A DNA stretch of 64,000 nucleotides from the NCBI GenBank assembly GCA_945915475.1, contig CAMEFI010000006.1, forward strand, positions 1 to 64,000, in the 5' to 3' direction. The position numbers and the translations under genes are program-made. The notes under the pieces are model-generated. The model did not search any database. It was not told where the DNA came from and saw only the letters and a program-made list of their open reading frames with translations. Origin of the DNA: an uncultured Clostridium sp. (GTDB lineage Bacteria; Bacillota; Clostridia; Lachnospirales; Lachnospiraceae). This document shows positions 9,984 through 20,623 of the stretch, one piece after another (the stretch's first letter is position 1; every line of letters begins with the position of its first letter).

Positions 9984-11279
9984 TTAATAGATATTAACAT
10001 ATCGTTCAATCAGTTGTATCAAAGCATGATGGTATTGTTGCTTCTCAACATCTTCTACTGCCACCAGGTTCACACTGCCCAACACATTACTATTTTGTGT
10101 ATATTCCATCTTTGCAACCACATCTCCCTTTTTAACCGGGCAATCTCCTTTTGTTACAACTAATTTTTTCTTGATTGTTTCTGTATCAGCATTCCCTACA
10201 AATACATAACGAAAATCATGTTCTGCTTTTACTGCAACATCCGGCATAACCCCACCCTTGATGGCAATTCTGCCTTCTCCATTCATCACCTTATTATCCT
10301 CATATATCTTGCAATTTGCAAACCCATAATCCAATAGCTTTGCAGCATCTGCATATCGGATATCCTTTGTTTCAGAACCCATTACAACCGCAATCAATGT
10401 AATTCCGTTACGTGTTGCGGTCGCCGACATGGAAAACCCGGCAGCGGATGTGTATCCTGTCTTCAAACCATTTGCGCCCTCATATTTTTTAAGGAATTTA
10501 TTCGTATTCGCAAGTCCAAACTCAGAATCACCTTTCTTGGTCTTATGAATGATCGTATCCATCCAGATTGTGGAATAATCCGTCACTTCCGGATGTTTCA
10601 ATAACAGTTCCCGGGAAAGAATAGCGATATCCCGTGCACTCATCATATGTCCTTCCGCTTCTAATCCGCATGCATTTTCAAAATGCGTATTGGTCATGCC
10701 AAGTTCTTTTGCCTTGTCATTCATCATTTGCACAAATGCCGGTTCACTTCCCGCAATCGCTTCTCCAATCGCCACCGCCGCATCATTAGCGGAAGATACG
10801 ATCATGCATTTCAACATATCCTGGACTGTCTGAGTTTCTCCAACTTCTAAGTACACCTGACTTCCACCCATTCCTGCTGCATGCTCTGATACGGAAATCC
10901 TATCCTCTAATGAGAATTTGCCTGCATCAATGGCATCAAACATTAACAACATGGTCATAATCTTCGTTACAGATGCCGGTCTTCTTGGCGTATCCGCATC
11001 CTTCTCATAAAGAATCTGCCCACTATTCAGTTCCATCAAAAGTGCAGATGGTGAGGTAATATCAATGGGCTGTTCTGTCTCATTCTGTGCAACCTCATTC
11101 TCCTTAAAAAAAGTCGGATTTCCCAAAAGATTCTCTTTTGCATATACAAGGTTCTGCCTATGAAAAGGTACCAAATTCCATGCAGATATTCCTATACATA
11201 ACACTAACATCCACACAATAGTTTTTGTCTTCTTCATTTCAAACTGCCTATATTTGCTTAGTTCCATTCTATTATACAA
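9984..11279 (-). CDS. D-alanyl-D-alanine carboxypeptidase (DacF/PBP5 type)
   Basis: SVTKIM (SxxK), SSAND (SxN), KTGYTSAAG. Confidence 0.92.
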   Translation of the reverse strand: MYNRMELSKYRQFEMKKTKTIVWMLVLCIGISAWNLVPFHRQNLVYAKENLLGNPTFFKENEVAQNETEQPIDITSPSALLMELNSGQILYEKDADTPRRPASVTKIMTMLLMFDAIDAGKFSLEDRISVSEHAAGMGGSQVYLEVGETQTVQDMLKCMIVSSANDAAVAIGEAIAGSEPAFVQMMNDKAKELGMTNTHFENACGLEAEGHMMSARDIAILSRELLLKHPEVTDYSTIWMDTIIHKTKKGDSEFGLANTNKFLKKYEGANGLKTGYTSAAGFSMSATATRNGITLIAVVMGSETKDIRYADAAKLLDYGFANCKIYEDNKVMNGEGRIAIKGGVMPDVAVKAEHDFRYVFVGNADTETIKKKLVVTKGDCPVKKGDVVAKMEYTQNSNVLGSVNLVAVEDVEKQQYHHALIQLIERYVNIY

Positions 11280-11295
11280 GATGTAAATATATGCA

Positions 11296-12657
11296 TCAAA
11301 GATTATTCTTCGTTATGATTTCATACACAATCCTATTATCAAAATGATTCTCCTCAGACAACGTATATGCCTGTGCAAAACGTTGTTTTGCTGCTACAAG
11401 CTTATCCGGATTGTTTCCATACAGTATAGCAACACAGTCATCTTCTGCAACCGGATCAGATAAATGCTTTTGCAACCGGATACCGACCGTCAGATCGATA
11501 GTGCTATCCTTCGTCTCCCGTCCACCACCAAGAATCAATGACGCCATTCCAATCTCCTGGTTGTTGCATGCTGACAGATATGCTCCTTTACAGGCAGCCG
11601 GAAATCCATTGGCAGTCATCAGATCACGCCCGGTCACTTCTAACTGAAGCTTTGCCTTGTCAAAACGTTCCGGATTATCCAGATACGCGGCATCACCGCC
11701 CTGGAATGCCACAAATTCCTTCATCTTCTCATAGGCTTTACCGGAAACAACCGCTTTCTCCACCAGTGCGAGTGCCTCTTCCTTCGAATCTGCTTTCTTC
11801 GCCGCTAACAGCATATAACACGCAAGTGTTTTTGACACTTCCATTAAGCGGGATTCCCCATATCCTTTTAGACACTCTGCCGCTTCTTCTACCTCAAGAA
11901 TATTGCCAACTGCATTGCCAAGGGGTTCATTCATGTCCGTAATAACTGCCGTCGTATCTTTTCCTGCCAGTGTTCCTATAGCCACCATTGTCTTTGCAAG
12001 TAACCGTGCATCTTCCAATGTCTTCATAAATGCACCACTACCAACCTTCACATCTAACACAATGGCATCCGCCCCTGCTGCCAGCTTCTTACTCATAATA
12101 CTTGCCGCGATGAGACTCACATTATCTACCGTCGCAGTCACATCCCTCAATGCATAGATTTTCTTATCAGCTGGTGCCAGATTCGCCGTCTGTCCCACAA
12201 TGGCAAGACCAATCTCATTTACCTGCCTTATGAAATCATTTTCTGCAATTGCTGTCTGAAATCCTGGTATTCCCTCTAACTTGTCAATGGTTCCTCCCGT
12301 ATGTCCAAGTCCACGTCCACTCATCTTTGCAACCGGAACACCAAGGCTTGCAAGGATCGGTCCTACGATCAGACTGGTTTTATCCCCAACACCCCCAGTA
12401 GAATGTTTATCCACTTTGATGCCCTGAATACCGGAAAGGTTCAACCGATCTCCGCTGTCTGCCATTGCCATGGTAAGCTGTGTCGTCTCTTCATGGTTCA
12501 TTCCCTGAAAATAGACTGCCATCAGAAATGCAGACATCTGATAATCCGGAATCACTCCTTTTGTAAATCCATTTACCATATATAGAATCTCATCCTGTGA
12601 CAGAACATGTCCATCCCTTTTCTTCATGATAATATCATATGTGTTCATGTTCTCCAC
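11296..12657 (-). CDS. pdp: Pyrimidine-nucleoside (thymidine) phosphorylase
   Basis: KHSTGGVGDKTS, GRGLGHTGGTIDKLE, DVKVGSGAFMKT. Confidence 0.95.
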   Translation of the reverse strand: MENMNTYDIIMKKRDGHVLSQDEILYMVNGFTKGVIPDYQMSAFLMAVYFQGMNHEETTQLTMAMADSGDRLNLSGIQGIKVDKHSTGGVGDKTSLIVGPILASLGVPVAKMSGRGLGHTGGTIDKLEGIPGFQTAIAENDFIRQVNEIGLAIVGQTANLAPADKKIYALRDVTATVDNVSLIAASIMSKKLAAGADAIVLDVKVGSGAFMKTLEDARLLAKTMVAIGTLAGKDTTAVITDMNEPLGNAVGNILEVEEAAECLKGYGESRLMEVSKTLACYMLLAAKKADSKEEALALVEKAVVSGKAYEKMKEFVAFQGGDAAYLDNPERFDKAKLQLEVTGRDLMTANGFPAACKGAYLSACNNQEIGMASLILGGGRETKDSTIDLTVGIRLQKHLSDPVAEDDCVAILYGNNPDKLVAAKQRFAQAYTLSEENHFDNRIVYEIITKNNL

Positions 12658-12660
12658 CTC

Positions 12661-13839
12661 CTAGCATTCCAACAATTTCTTCTTGAAACTTGTTCCTACC
12701 GGTAACTTCTGCACACCAAAATTATCTGCAATGGTGGCACCAATATCCGCAAAAGTAGATAGCGTTCCTAAATTCATTCCATGTTGCATTTTTTTATGAT
12801 ACATCAACACCGGAATATATTCTCTTGTATGATCTGTTCCCCTGAATGTCGGATCACAGCCATGGTCTGCATTGATAATCAGCAAATCATCCTCATGCAT
12901 TTTAGCAAAAACACGTCCCAATTCCTCGTCAAAGGTCTCTAACCCCTGTGCATAGCCTTCCACATCCCGTCGATGCCCCCAGGTAGAATCAAACTCCACC
13001 AGATTTGTGAAGATCAGACCTTCATACTGGGTATCCATGAAATCCAACGTTTTATCCATACCGTCCACATTGCTCTTTGTATGAACGCAATCACCAATGC
13101 CCACTCCACAGAAGATATCCTCAATCTTACCAACCGCTGTTACACGATATCCTGCATCTTTCAGATATGGAAGCAGACTCTTCTCTGATGGTCTCAATGA
13201 AAAATCTCTACGATTAGATGTTCTTATATATTTACCATTCTCTTTTATAAAAGGTCTGGCAATCACCCGGGCAACGGCATCCTTTCCTGTCAATAGATCT
13301 CTTGCTTTCTCACATATCTTGTATAACTCCTTAACAGGAATCACATCCTCATGAGCTGCAATCTGAAACACGGAATCTGCCGAAGTGTAGACAATCGGAT
13401 ATCCGGTCTTCATATGCTCATCTCCAAGAACATTGATAATCTCTGTTCCACTTGCTACCTGATTTCCAAGAAATCCTTTACAACCTGTCTTCTCAACAAA
13501 CCTGCGCATAATATCTTCGGGAAATCCTTTTGGATATGTGGGAAATGGTTGTTTCGTCTCAATCCCCGTCATCTCCCAGTGTCCGGTGGTTGTATCTTTC
13601 CCCATGGAAATCTCTCTTGCCTTCCCATAAGCTCCAATGGGAACTGTATCTTTTTTAGGAAGGGATGTCCCTTCAATTGCAAATAATCCTAACTTCTCCA
13701 TATTCGGTACATGCAGTCTTCCTCTTGTACGAATAATATTACCGATGGTGTCTGCTCCCACATCACCAAATACATCTGCATCCGGGGCCGCCCCGATTCC
13801 CACGCTGTCAATAATGATCCATATCACTCTCTTAAACAT
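12661..13839 (-). CDS. deoB: Phosphopentomutase
   Basis: IIDSVGIGAAPDA, GKDTTTGHWEM, NADHGCDPTFRGTDHTREY. Confidence 0.96.
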   Translation of the reverse strand: MFKRVIWIIIDSVGIGAAPDADVFGDVGADTIGNIIRTRGRLHVPNMEKLGLFAIEGTSLPKKDTVPIGAYGKAREISMGKDTTTGHWEMTGIETKQPFPTYPKGFPEDIMRRFVEKTGCKGFLGNQVASGTEIINVLGDEHMKTGYPIVYTSADSVFQIAAHEDVIPVKELYKICEKARDLLTGKDAVARVIARPFIKENGKYIRTSNRRDFSLRPSEKSLLPYLKDAGYRVTAVGKIEDIFCGVGIGDCVHTKSNVDGMDKTLDFMDTQYEGLIFTNLVEFDSTWGHRRDVEGYAQGLETFDEELGRVFAKMHEDDLLIINADHGCDPTFRGTDHTREYIPVLMYHKKMQHGMNLGTLSTFADIGATIADNFGVQKLPVGTSFKKKLLEC

Positions 13840-13879
13840 ATATAACCCTCCAGTTCACAAATCACCCAATTCCAGGCAG

Positions 13880-13923
13880 AAAAAAATCCGCCATACAAAT
13901 CTATCTTTAGTATAGCGGATTTT
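13880..13923 (-). terminator. Rho-independent terminator downstream of the DAHP synthase gene
   Basis: Minus strand AAATCCGC...GCGGATTTTTTTC after the stop codon at 13943. Confidence 0.88.
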
Positions 13924-13942
13924 GAACGAAATTACAATTTTT

Positions 13943-14974
13943 TTACAGTAGATCTGCCATCTCTAACAACAGTTTCTCTGATTTCTCCCATCCAAGACAT
14001 GGATCAGTAATGGACTTACCATAACAGCCTGCTCCAATTGGCTGATTACCATCTTCAATATAAGATTCCACCATAACACCTTTCACAAGCTTGGCAACAT
14101 CTTCGCTATGACGCATACTGTGAAGAATCTCCTTTACAATACGTGGTTGTTCTGCCCATTTCTTACCGGAATTATTATGGTTTGCATCCACAATAACTGC
14201 CGGATTCTTCAAAGTAGAGAACTTCTCATACGCTTCATGTAACATAATCAGGTCTTCATAGTGGTAATTCGGAACAGACACACCATGACGGTTCAGAGAA
14301 CCACGGAGAATACAGTGTGTATATGGATTACCATCTGACTTAACCTCCCATCCGGATGTCATAAAGGTATGTCCGGACTGTCCTGCCACACAGGAATTCA
14401 TCATAACGGAATAATCTCCGGATGTTGGATTCTTCATACCAACCGGCACATCAATACCGGAAGCAGTCAGACGATGAGACTGGTTCTCAACCGAACGTGC
14501 GCCAATTGCAACATAGGATAAAATGTCTGACATATATGGCCAGTTATCCGAATACAACATCTCATCTGCCGCTGTAAGACCGGTCTGTGCAATGGAATCA
14601 ATATGCATCTTACGAATCGCTTTCAAGCCTTCAATAAAATTCGGCTTTTCTTCCGGATTCGGCTGGTGCAACATTCCCTTATAGCCGGAACCGTTAGTTC
14701 TTGGCTTATTGGTATAAATCCTTGGAATGATGAGTATCTTATCTTTTACCTTCTCCTGCACCTTTGCGAGACGGGAAATATAATCTAACACCGCATCTTC
14801 ATTATCTGCAGAACAAGGGCCGATAATCGCTAAAAATTTATCTGATTCGCCGGTAAATACTTTCTTAATCTCGGCATCTCTTTCCTCTTTGATCTTTGTA
14901 AGTTCAGGACGCATCGGAAATAACTCTTTGATCTCTTCCGCCGATGGCACCTGAGAAATGTAATGTAAACCCAT
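13943..14974 (-). CDS. aroF: 3-deoxy-7-phosphoheptulonate synthase (AroFGH type)
   Basis: AIIGPCSADN, RIYTNKPRTNGSGYKGM, VDANHNNSGKKW. Confidence 0.92.
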   Translation of the reverse strand: MGLHYISQVPSAEEIKELFPMRPELTKIKEERDAEIKKVFTGESDKFLAIIGPCSADNEDAVLDYISRLAKVQEKVKDKILIIPRIYTNKPRTNGSGYKGMLHQPNPEEKPNFIEGLKAIRKMHIDSIAQTGLTAADEMLYSDNWPYMSDILSYVAIGARSVENQSHRLTASGIDVPVGMKNPTSGDYSVMMNSCVAGQSGHTFMTSGWEVKSDGNPYTHCILRGSLNRHGVSVPNYHYEDLIMLHEAYEKFSTLKNPAVIVDANHNNSGKKWAEQPRIVKEILHSMRHSEDVAKLVKGVMVESYIEDGNQPIGAGCYGKSITDPCLGWEKSEKLLLEMADLL

Positions 14975-15014
14975 AATCTAATCTCCTTTGTATATTGTTT
15001 CGTTACCGTTTAGC

Positions 15015-15043
15015 AGTTTAACACGTTGAAGTCAAAAAGTCAA
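15015..15043 (-). promoter_or_regulatory. Sigma-A-like promoter of the DAHP synthase gene
   Basis: Minus strand TTGACT-17 nt-TAAACT, about 40 nt from the start codon. Confidence 0.6.
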
Positions 15044-16383
15044 CCTGTATATACAAGAAAATACATACGCAAAATCGACTTTAATACATAAACATATGTA
15101 ATCCTTGTCTTTCCTTCTCTGGCCAAAAGCGGAATCACTGTATATGGTTCGTCATTGATCTGAACAACCAGTTTTCCAATGGTTGCACCTTCTTTTACCG
15201 GGGCATTTAACCGGTTCGGCAAACTGATGTCAAAGGTAACATTTTCACTGGGCTGCAATAGCAATGCAACCGATTCTTCTGTATATGGAGTAACCGTTCC
15301 ACCTTCCACACTATTCGTAACCGGTATCTGCTGGAATTCCGTATCCTTCTTTACAATCTCTTTCATAGTAAATGCCTTGGTGCCATAGTCCATTAACCGA
15401 ATGGTATCTTTCCATTTATATGACTTATTCGGCGGCCAGCCACTTGCTAACACGACACTTACTAATTGTCTGTCATCCCTTCTCACCGCACCAACAAAAC
15501 AATATCCGGCATTACCGGTAAATCCGGTTTTTATCCCGATTGCACCCTCATAGGAGGTAAGAAACCGATCCTTGTTATTCACGGTAAAACTTTTTCCAGT
15601 CGTCTGTTCGTAAAATGTATAGGAAGGTGTCTGAATAATTTTGCAAAATTCCTCATTTTCAATGGCGCTGCTGGCAATTAAAGCAAGGTCATATGCCGTT
15701 GTGTAATGATTCTCAGCATCTAATCCATTGGGAGTTACAAAATTAGTGGAGTTAGCACCAAGTTCTTTTGCCTTTTCATTCATAAGTTTGGCAAATTCCT
15801 CCACGCTGCCTCCCACATGCTCTGCAATGGCAACTGCACTGTCATTGTGGGATTCTAACATCAAAGAATAGAGCAGATCTCCCAGACGGTACTGCTCGCC
15901 AGCCTTCATATGCAATTTCACATTCGGCATGGAAGCCGCATACTCAGAAACCGTAACCACGCTGTCCGGATTTCCCTGTTCTAACGCCACAAGCAATGTC
16001 ATAATCTTTGTTGTGCTTGCCATGGGTACTTTTGTATATCCATCCTTTTCAAATAACACCCGACGATTGCTTGCATCCATTAAAAGTGCATATCTCGCAT
16101 ACAGGGAATCCGGTTGTTTCACAGATGTATGATTTGTAACTTTGCCATCCACCGGATACATATCATTCGTTGTATCATAAGTGTCATATCCAATGGCATC
16201 AAGATGTATAACTGTCTTCGTACTTTGCTGCTGTTGCAACATTCTCTGATCTAACGGATAAATGATGGCACACCCCAACACTACAAAACAAGCAAAATAC
16301 CACAACGCTGCCGGATCTTCTATGTATTTACGAAAAAATGCAGAACCGGACAACCAACATTTTGACAAATGAAAAAATGACAT
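15040..16383 (-). CDS. D-alanyl-D-alanine carboxypeptidase (serine type)
   Basis: STTKIM, SHNDS, KTGFTGNAG motifs; N-terminal TM. Confidence 0.9.
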   Translation of the reverse strand: MSFFHLSKCWLSGSAFFRKYIEDPAALWYFACFVVLGCAIIYPLDQRMLQQQQSTKTVIHLDAIGYDTYDTTNDMYPVDGKVTNHTSVKQPDSLYARYALLMDASNRRVLFEKDGYTKVPMASTTKIMTLLVALEQGNPDSVVTVSEYAASMPNVKLHMKAGEQYRLGDLLYSLMLESHNDSAVAIAEHVGGSVEEFAKLMNEKAKELGANSTNFVTPNGLDAENHYTTAYDLALIASSAIENEEFCKIIQTPSYTFYEQTTGKSFTVNNKDRFLTSYEGAIGIKTGFTGNAGYCFVGAVRRDDRQLVSVVLASGWPPNKSYKWKDTIRLMDYGTKAFTMKEIVKKDTEFQQIPVTNSVEGGTVTPYTEESVALLLQPSENVTFDISLPNRLNAPVKEGATIGKLVVQINDEPYTVIPLLAREGKTRITYVYVLKSILRMYFLVYTG

Positions 16384-16469
16384 ATACTCACGCTACTTCA
16401 TTATTCTTTCTACTATATGTCTGTACTACGAAACATATACCTTTATTTCCCATATTTCACTATACTTCA

Positions 16470-17054
16470 TCAGTCCTTCACCGGTGCAAAAGAAAGCTGT
16501 GCTTCCTCCATTGCCTGCTGTTTGAAATCCTCAATCTTATCCGGTGTGATAGTAGGCAGTTCATCTGTAGACTGCACACCGAAGCTTCTCAAAAATTCAT
16601 CTGTTGTCCCAAACAGAATTGGTCGGCCTGCCGCATCTAAACGTCCCACTTCATGAATAAGATTATATTCTACTAACTTATTCACAGCATGCACACAGGA
16701 TACACCACGAATGGCTTCAATCTCCTGTCTGGTAATGGGTTGCTTATACGCCACAATGGAAAGTGTCTCTAATAAAACATCTGTTAATACATGCTTCTTT
16801 GGAATATTGACAACTTTCACAAGGGCATCATAATAATCCATCTTTGTACACATCTGGAAAGAATCCTCTAATTCAATAATACGAACACCACGGTCTGCAC
16901 TATCATACTTATCCATCATATTATGTATAATCTTTACTACTGTATCCGTATCCAGTTCTAACGCTTTGGCAATCCTGTCACGTTCCACAGCTTCCCCTAC
17001 AGAAAATAGTATTGCCTCAATCTTTCCTTCTATTACATTGATATCCTGTTCCAT
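16470..17054 (-). CDS. scpB: Segregation and condensation protein B
   Basis: IEAILFSVGEAVE, LSIVAYKQPITRQEIEAIRG, GRPILFGTTDEFL. Confidence 0.95.
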   Translation of the reverse strand: MEQDINVIEGKIEAILFSVGEAVERDRIAKALELDTDTVVKIIHNMMDKYDSADRGVRIIELEDSFQMCTKMDYYDALVKVVNIPKKHVLTDVLLETLSIVAYKQPITRQEIEAIRGVSCVHAVNKLVEYNLIHEVGRLDAAGRPILFGTTDEFLRSFGVQSTDELPTITPDKIEDFKQQAMEEAQLSFAPVKD

Positions 17055-17893
17055 TATTCTTCTCCTGTTGATTTGTTTATGGTATCTTGTTCCGCATTTA
17101 CATCACTCACATCAATCTCATCTAACGAATCAATTACAATTTCACCAAATATCTTCTCCTGACGGATGGTTATGGCTCCAACCTTCATCAATTCCAAAAC
17201 CGACATAAATGTGATAATAATATTCATTCTTGTAGGCTGTGACTCCAATAATGTACGGAAATTAATACCTTTCAGTCCCCTCACTTCTTCCCGTATCTGA
17301 ACCATCCGATCCTCAATATTAATCTCCTCTTTCTCAATGGTGCCAAACTTTGAACGAATGGGATCAATCTTGTCCACTTGCTTACGCATGATAGACTGAA
17401 AAATATCATTTAATTTGTTAAGTGTCAAACCATCCACTAACTCAGCCGGATCTACCTCTTCCCTGTATTCTTCTACTTCTTTTGGGATGGTAGGCTTCTT
17501 ATAAAAACTATGTGATGCATCTAACTCCATATCCTTAAGTTCCAATGCCGCATACTTATACATCTTATACTCCAGCAAACGTCGGACAAGTTCCGTTCTT
17601 GGATCCTCTTCCTCTTCTTCCTCTGTCTCTTCTTTGGGAAGGAGCATTTTAGACTTAATCTGCAAAAGCGTTCCTGCCATCATAAGGAACTCACTCATAA
17701 CATCCATATCCTGCTCCTGCATTTCACTGACATAGTCCAGATACTGCTCCGTAATTGTCACAATGGGAATATCATATATATCTACTTTATTCTTTTCGAT
17801 CAAATGTAAAAGCAGATCCAAAGGACCTTCAAATACATTCAGCTTGTACTCTATCTCCATCTTATTATCCTCACATCCACGTCCTTCAAACAA
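17054..17893 (-). CDS. scpA: Segregation and condensation protein A (start probably MEIEYKLNVFEG)
   Basis: FEGPLDLLLHLIEKNKVDIYDIPI. Confidence 0.95.
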   Translation of the reverse strand: MFEGRGCEDNKMEIEYKLNVFEGPLDLLLHLIEKNKVDIYDIPIVTITEQYLDYVSEMQEQDMDVMSEFLMMAGTLLQIKSKMLLPKEETEEEEEEDPRTELVRRLLEYKMYKYAALELKDMELDASHSFYKKPTIPKEVEEYREEVDPAELVDGLTLNKLNDIFQSIMRKQVDKIDPIRSKFGTIEKEEINIEDRMVQIREEVRGLKGINFRTLLESQPTRMNIIITFMSVLELMKVGAITIRQEKIFGEIVIDSLDEIDVSDVNAEQDTINKSTGEE

Positions 17894-17900
17894 CTAAAAT

Positions 17901-17929
17901 ATTATAGTATAATCCCTACAAAAACGCAA
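17901..17929 (-). promoter_or_regulatory. Sigma-A-like promoter upstream of scpA
   Basis: Minus strand TTGCGT-17 nt-TATAAT. Confidence 0.65.
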
Positions 17930-17960
17930 GCCGGCTATCACAGGAACAAAAAGACAAATC

Positions 17961-17992
17961 AAAAAAATCCGACAGCATACACCGTCGGATTC
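17961..17992 (-). terminator. Terminator downstream of spoIVA
   Basis: Minus strand AATCCGAC-N10-GTCGGATTTTTTT. Confidence 0.92.
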
Positions 17993-18011
17993 TTATATTC
18001 CCTATAACTTC

Positions 18012-19487
18012 TTAAATGATAATAAACACCATTCCTCCATTGCTGTCATTGATGATCTTTTCCATAGTATCCTGTAAACGGATTTGGGAATCATCATTGA
18101 TCTTATTAGATTTGGAAATCAAACCCTCTTCCACCATTTGTTCCACTGTCTTACCAAAAATATTAATCTTCCATAGAGCTTCCGGTGAAGTTCGCAGCTG
18201 CTCCTTCATATTGGCAAGGAAATCCTTTGCCTGCTCTTCCGTTCCTACAATCGGTGCAATCTCAGTTGTCACATTGGCTTTTATAAAATGTAAGGATGGA
18301 GCATTTGCCTTAATCTTAATTCCATATTTCGTTCCATGTTTAATAAGCTCCGGTTCCTCTAATGTAATATTTTCCCGGTCCGGCATCACAAGACCATACC
18401 CCTTCATCTGGACACTGTTCATTGCAGATGCAACATGTTCATAGGCTGCTCTCTTTTCTGCGACCTCTTTTAATAGATTTAAGAAATCATATTCATTATC
18501 CACCGGAGCACCAAGGAGATTCGTTAACATCTCATAATAGTACTTCTCCGGTATGGTCAGCTTCAGATTCACTGTTCCATCTTTCAGATTCACATTTATC
18601 AAGGATGTTTCTTTTATAAATTCTGAATCTGCTAATGGCAACTGATAAATCTGTTTCATGCCGGTCACATCTGACAAGACTTCCCTCGCATAAGCGAGAA
18701 CTGCCTGTTTGATTGGATGGGTAGATTCTAATGTCTCTGCCCACTTTGGAATAAAGAATCGAATCTGGCTGATTGGAAATTCCAACAGAATATATTTTAG
18801 AATCTCTAAGATATCTTTTGCCCGCAATTGATCGCAATTCACAGGAAGTACTTTCACGCCATATTGATTTGTTAATTCTTCTGCCAGATCCACTGTTTCC
18901 GCACTTTGTGGTTTTACACTGTTCAATATAACAATAAATGGTTTCCCAAGGGCCTTCATTTCTTCCACAAACTCTTTTTCCACCGGATAGAACTGTTCCC
19001 GGCGAATTTCCCCAAAGCTGCCATCGGATGTGATCACAACACCAATGGTCGCATGATCTGTCATAACCTTTTTGGTTCCAATATGCGCAGCCTTAGAAAA
19101 TGGAATCTCATAATCATACCATGGTGTCTTCACCAGACGTTCCTTATCTTCTTCCATATGACCGGAAGCGCCATCTACCATATATCCTACACAGTCAATC
19201 AAACGCACATTTGCCTGTGTCTCTTTGTTTAAGAAAATGGTTGCAGCCTGTTTGGGAATGAACTTCGGTTCTGTGGTTGTAATCGTCTTGCCGGAACCAC
19301 TTTGTGGTAACTCATCAATCGTTCTCTGTTTTTCCGCGCCATTCTTCATTCCAGGCAAAACCAGCGTCTCCATGAACCGCTTGATAAATGTTGATTTCCC
19401 TGTCCGTACCGGTCCAACAACACCTATGTACATGTCGCCTCCGGTCCGCTCCTTTATATCCTGATACACATCAAACTGCTCTGCCAT
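18012..19487 (-). CDS. spoIVA: Stage IV sporulation protein A (ORF runs to 19502; start at MAEQFDVYQDI preferred)
   Basis: FDVYQDIKERTGGDMYIGVVGPVRTGKSTFIKRFME is characteristic of SpoIVA. Confidence 0.97.
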   Translation of the reverse strand: MAEQFDVYQDIKERTGGDMYIGVVGPVRTGKSTFIKRFMETLVLPGMKNGAEKQRTIDELPQSGSGKTITTTEPKFIPKQAATIFLNKETQANVRLIDCVGYMVDGASGHMEEDKERLVKTPWYDYEIPFSKAAHIGTKKVMTDHATIGVVITSDGSFGEIRREQFYPVEKEFVEEMKALGKPFIVILNSVKPQSAETVDLAEELTNQYGVKVLPVNCDQLRAKDILEILKYILLEFPISQIRFFIPKWAETLESTHPIKQAVLAYAREVLSDVTGMKQIYQLPLADSEFIKETSLINVNLKDGTVNLKLTIPEKYYYEMLTNLLGAPVDNEYDFLNLLKEVAEKRAAYEHVASAMNSVQMKGYGLVMPDRENITLEEPELIKHGTKYGIKIKANAPSLHFIKANVTTEIAPIVGTEEQAKDFLANMKEQLRTSPEALWKINIFGKTVEQMVEEGLISKSNKINDDSQIRLQDTMEKIINDSNGGMVFIII

Positions 19488-19534
19488 AATATCCTCCTTC
19501 ATATCTACGTTCTACACATAGTTATCCTAAGAAG

Positions 19535-19563
19535 AATATATGCATCCATCTGTAATTTATGAC
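19535..19563 (-). promoter_or_regulatory. Candidate sigma-E-type sporulation promoter of spoIVA
   Basis: Minus strand GTCATAAA-13 nt-CATATATT, about 48 nt upstream of the start codon. Confidence 0.45.
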
Positions 19564-19594
19564 AAAAAGAGTTTCGCTTAGAACACTCTTCGGT

Positions 19595-20605
19595 TTATTC
19601 GTTCCAGGAAAGATTCTCAGATTCAGAGGTACGATCACGCATAAGAAGTTTCATGGATACTTCCCGTGCATCGGCTCCTTCGAATAAAACTTCATTTACC
19701 GCCTCTACAATTGGAAGAGATACATTATACTTTTTCCCTAAAGAAAGAGCAGATTTGGCCGAATAAACGCCTTCTACCACCATTTTAACCTCATCCATTG
19801 CTTCCTGATATGTTTTTCCCTGTCCCATTAAAAATCCGGCATTACGATTTCTGGAATGCTTGGAAGTACAGGTTACGATCAAATCACCAATCCCGGATAA
19901 TCCGGCAAGGGTTTCCATATGACCACCCATAGCAATGACCAAACGGCTCATTTCTGCAATACCCCGGGTCATAAGAGCTGCCTTTGTATTATCACCAAAG
20001 CCTAAACCATCCACAATACCGGCAGCAAGGGCTATGACATTCTTAAGGGAACCGCCTAACTCTATTCCAATGACATCCGGACTTGTATAGACACGGAACA
20101 CATCATTCATAAAGACATCCTGAATGGTCTCTGCTACTGCTCTATCCTTAGAACCGGCAACAATCGTGGTTGGTATCTTCCGTCCAACCTCCTCTGCATG
20201 GCTAGGTCCGGATAGAATTCCAACTCTTGCCTGTGGACATTCTTCCTCAATGACCGTTGTCATGGTCTTATCGGTCTCTTCCTCAATACCCTTTGCCACG
20301 TCTACAACAATCGTTCCACCTATAATATATTCAGAAGCCGCTTTGGTTGCAGAACGGACAAATGGTGACGGAACAGCACAGACTACCATCTCTGCTCCTT
20401 CTACTGCAAGCTGCATATCTGTGGTAAACTCTACGGTGCTTGGAACAATTACTCCTGGTAGTTTTTCCCGTTGTTCCCTATAATCTTTCAGCATCAACAC
20501 TTCTTCCGGATCAATGGACCACACCGTTACATCATGACCATTGCCAGCCAGCAGGATGGATAACGCTGTCCCCCAGCTGCCGGCACCTAAAATACCAATC
20601 TTCAT
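19595..20605 (-). CDS. gpsA: Glycerol-3-phosphate dehydrogenase [NAD(P)+]
   Basis: ILGAGSWGTALSILLAGNGHDV; GPSHAEEVG; ELGGSLKNVIALAAG. Confidence 0.95.
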   Translation of the reverse strand: MKIGILGAGSWGTALSILLAGNGHDVTVWSIDPEEVLMLKDYREQREKLPGVIVPSTVEFTTDMQLAVEGAEMVVCAVPSPFVRSATKAASEYIIGGTIVVDVAKGIEEETDKTMTTVIEEECPQARVGILSGPSHAEEVGRKIPTTIVAGSKDRAVAETIQDVFMNDVFRVYTSPDVIGIELGGSLKNVIALAAGIVDGLGFGDNTKAALMTRGIAEMSRLVIAMGGHMETLAGLSGIGDLIVTCTSKHSRNRNAGFLMGQGKTYQEAMDEVKMVVEGVYSAKSALSLGKKYNVSLPIVEAVNEVLFEGADAREVSMKLLMRDRTSESENLSWNE

Positions 20606-20623
20606 TGATCTACCTCCCAACTC

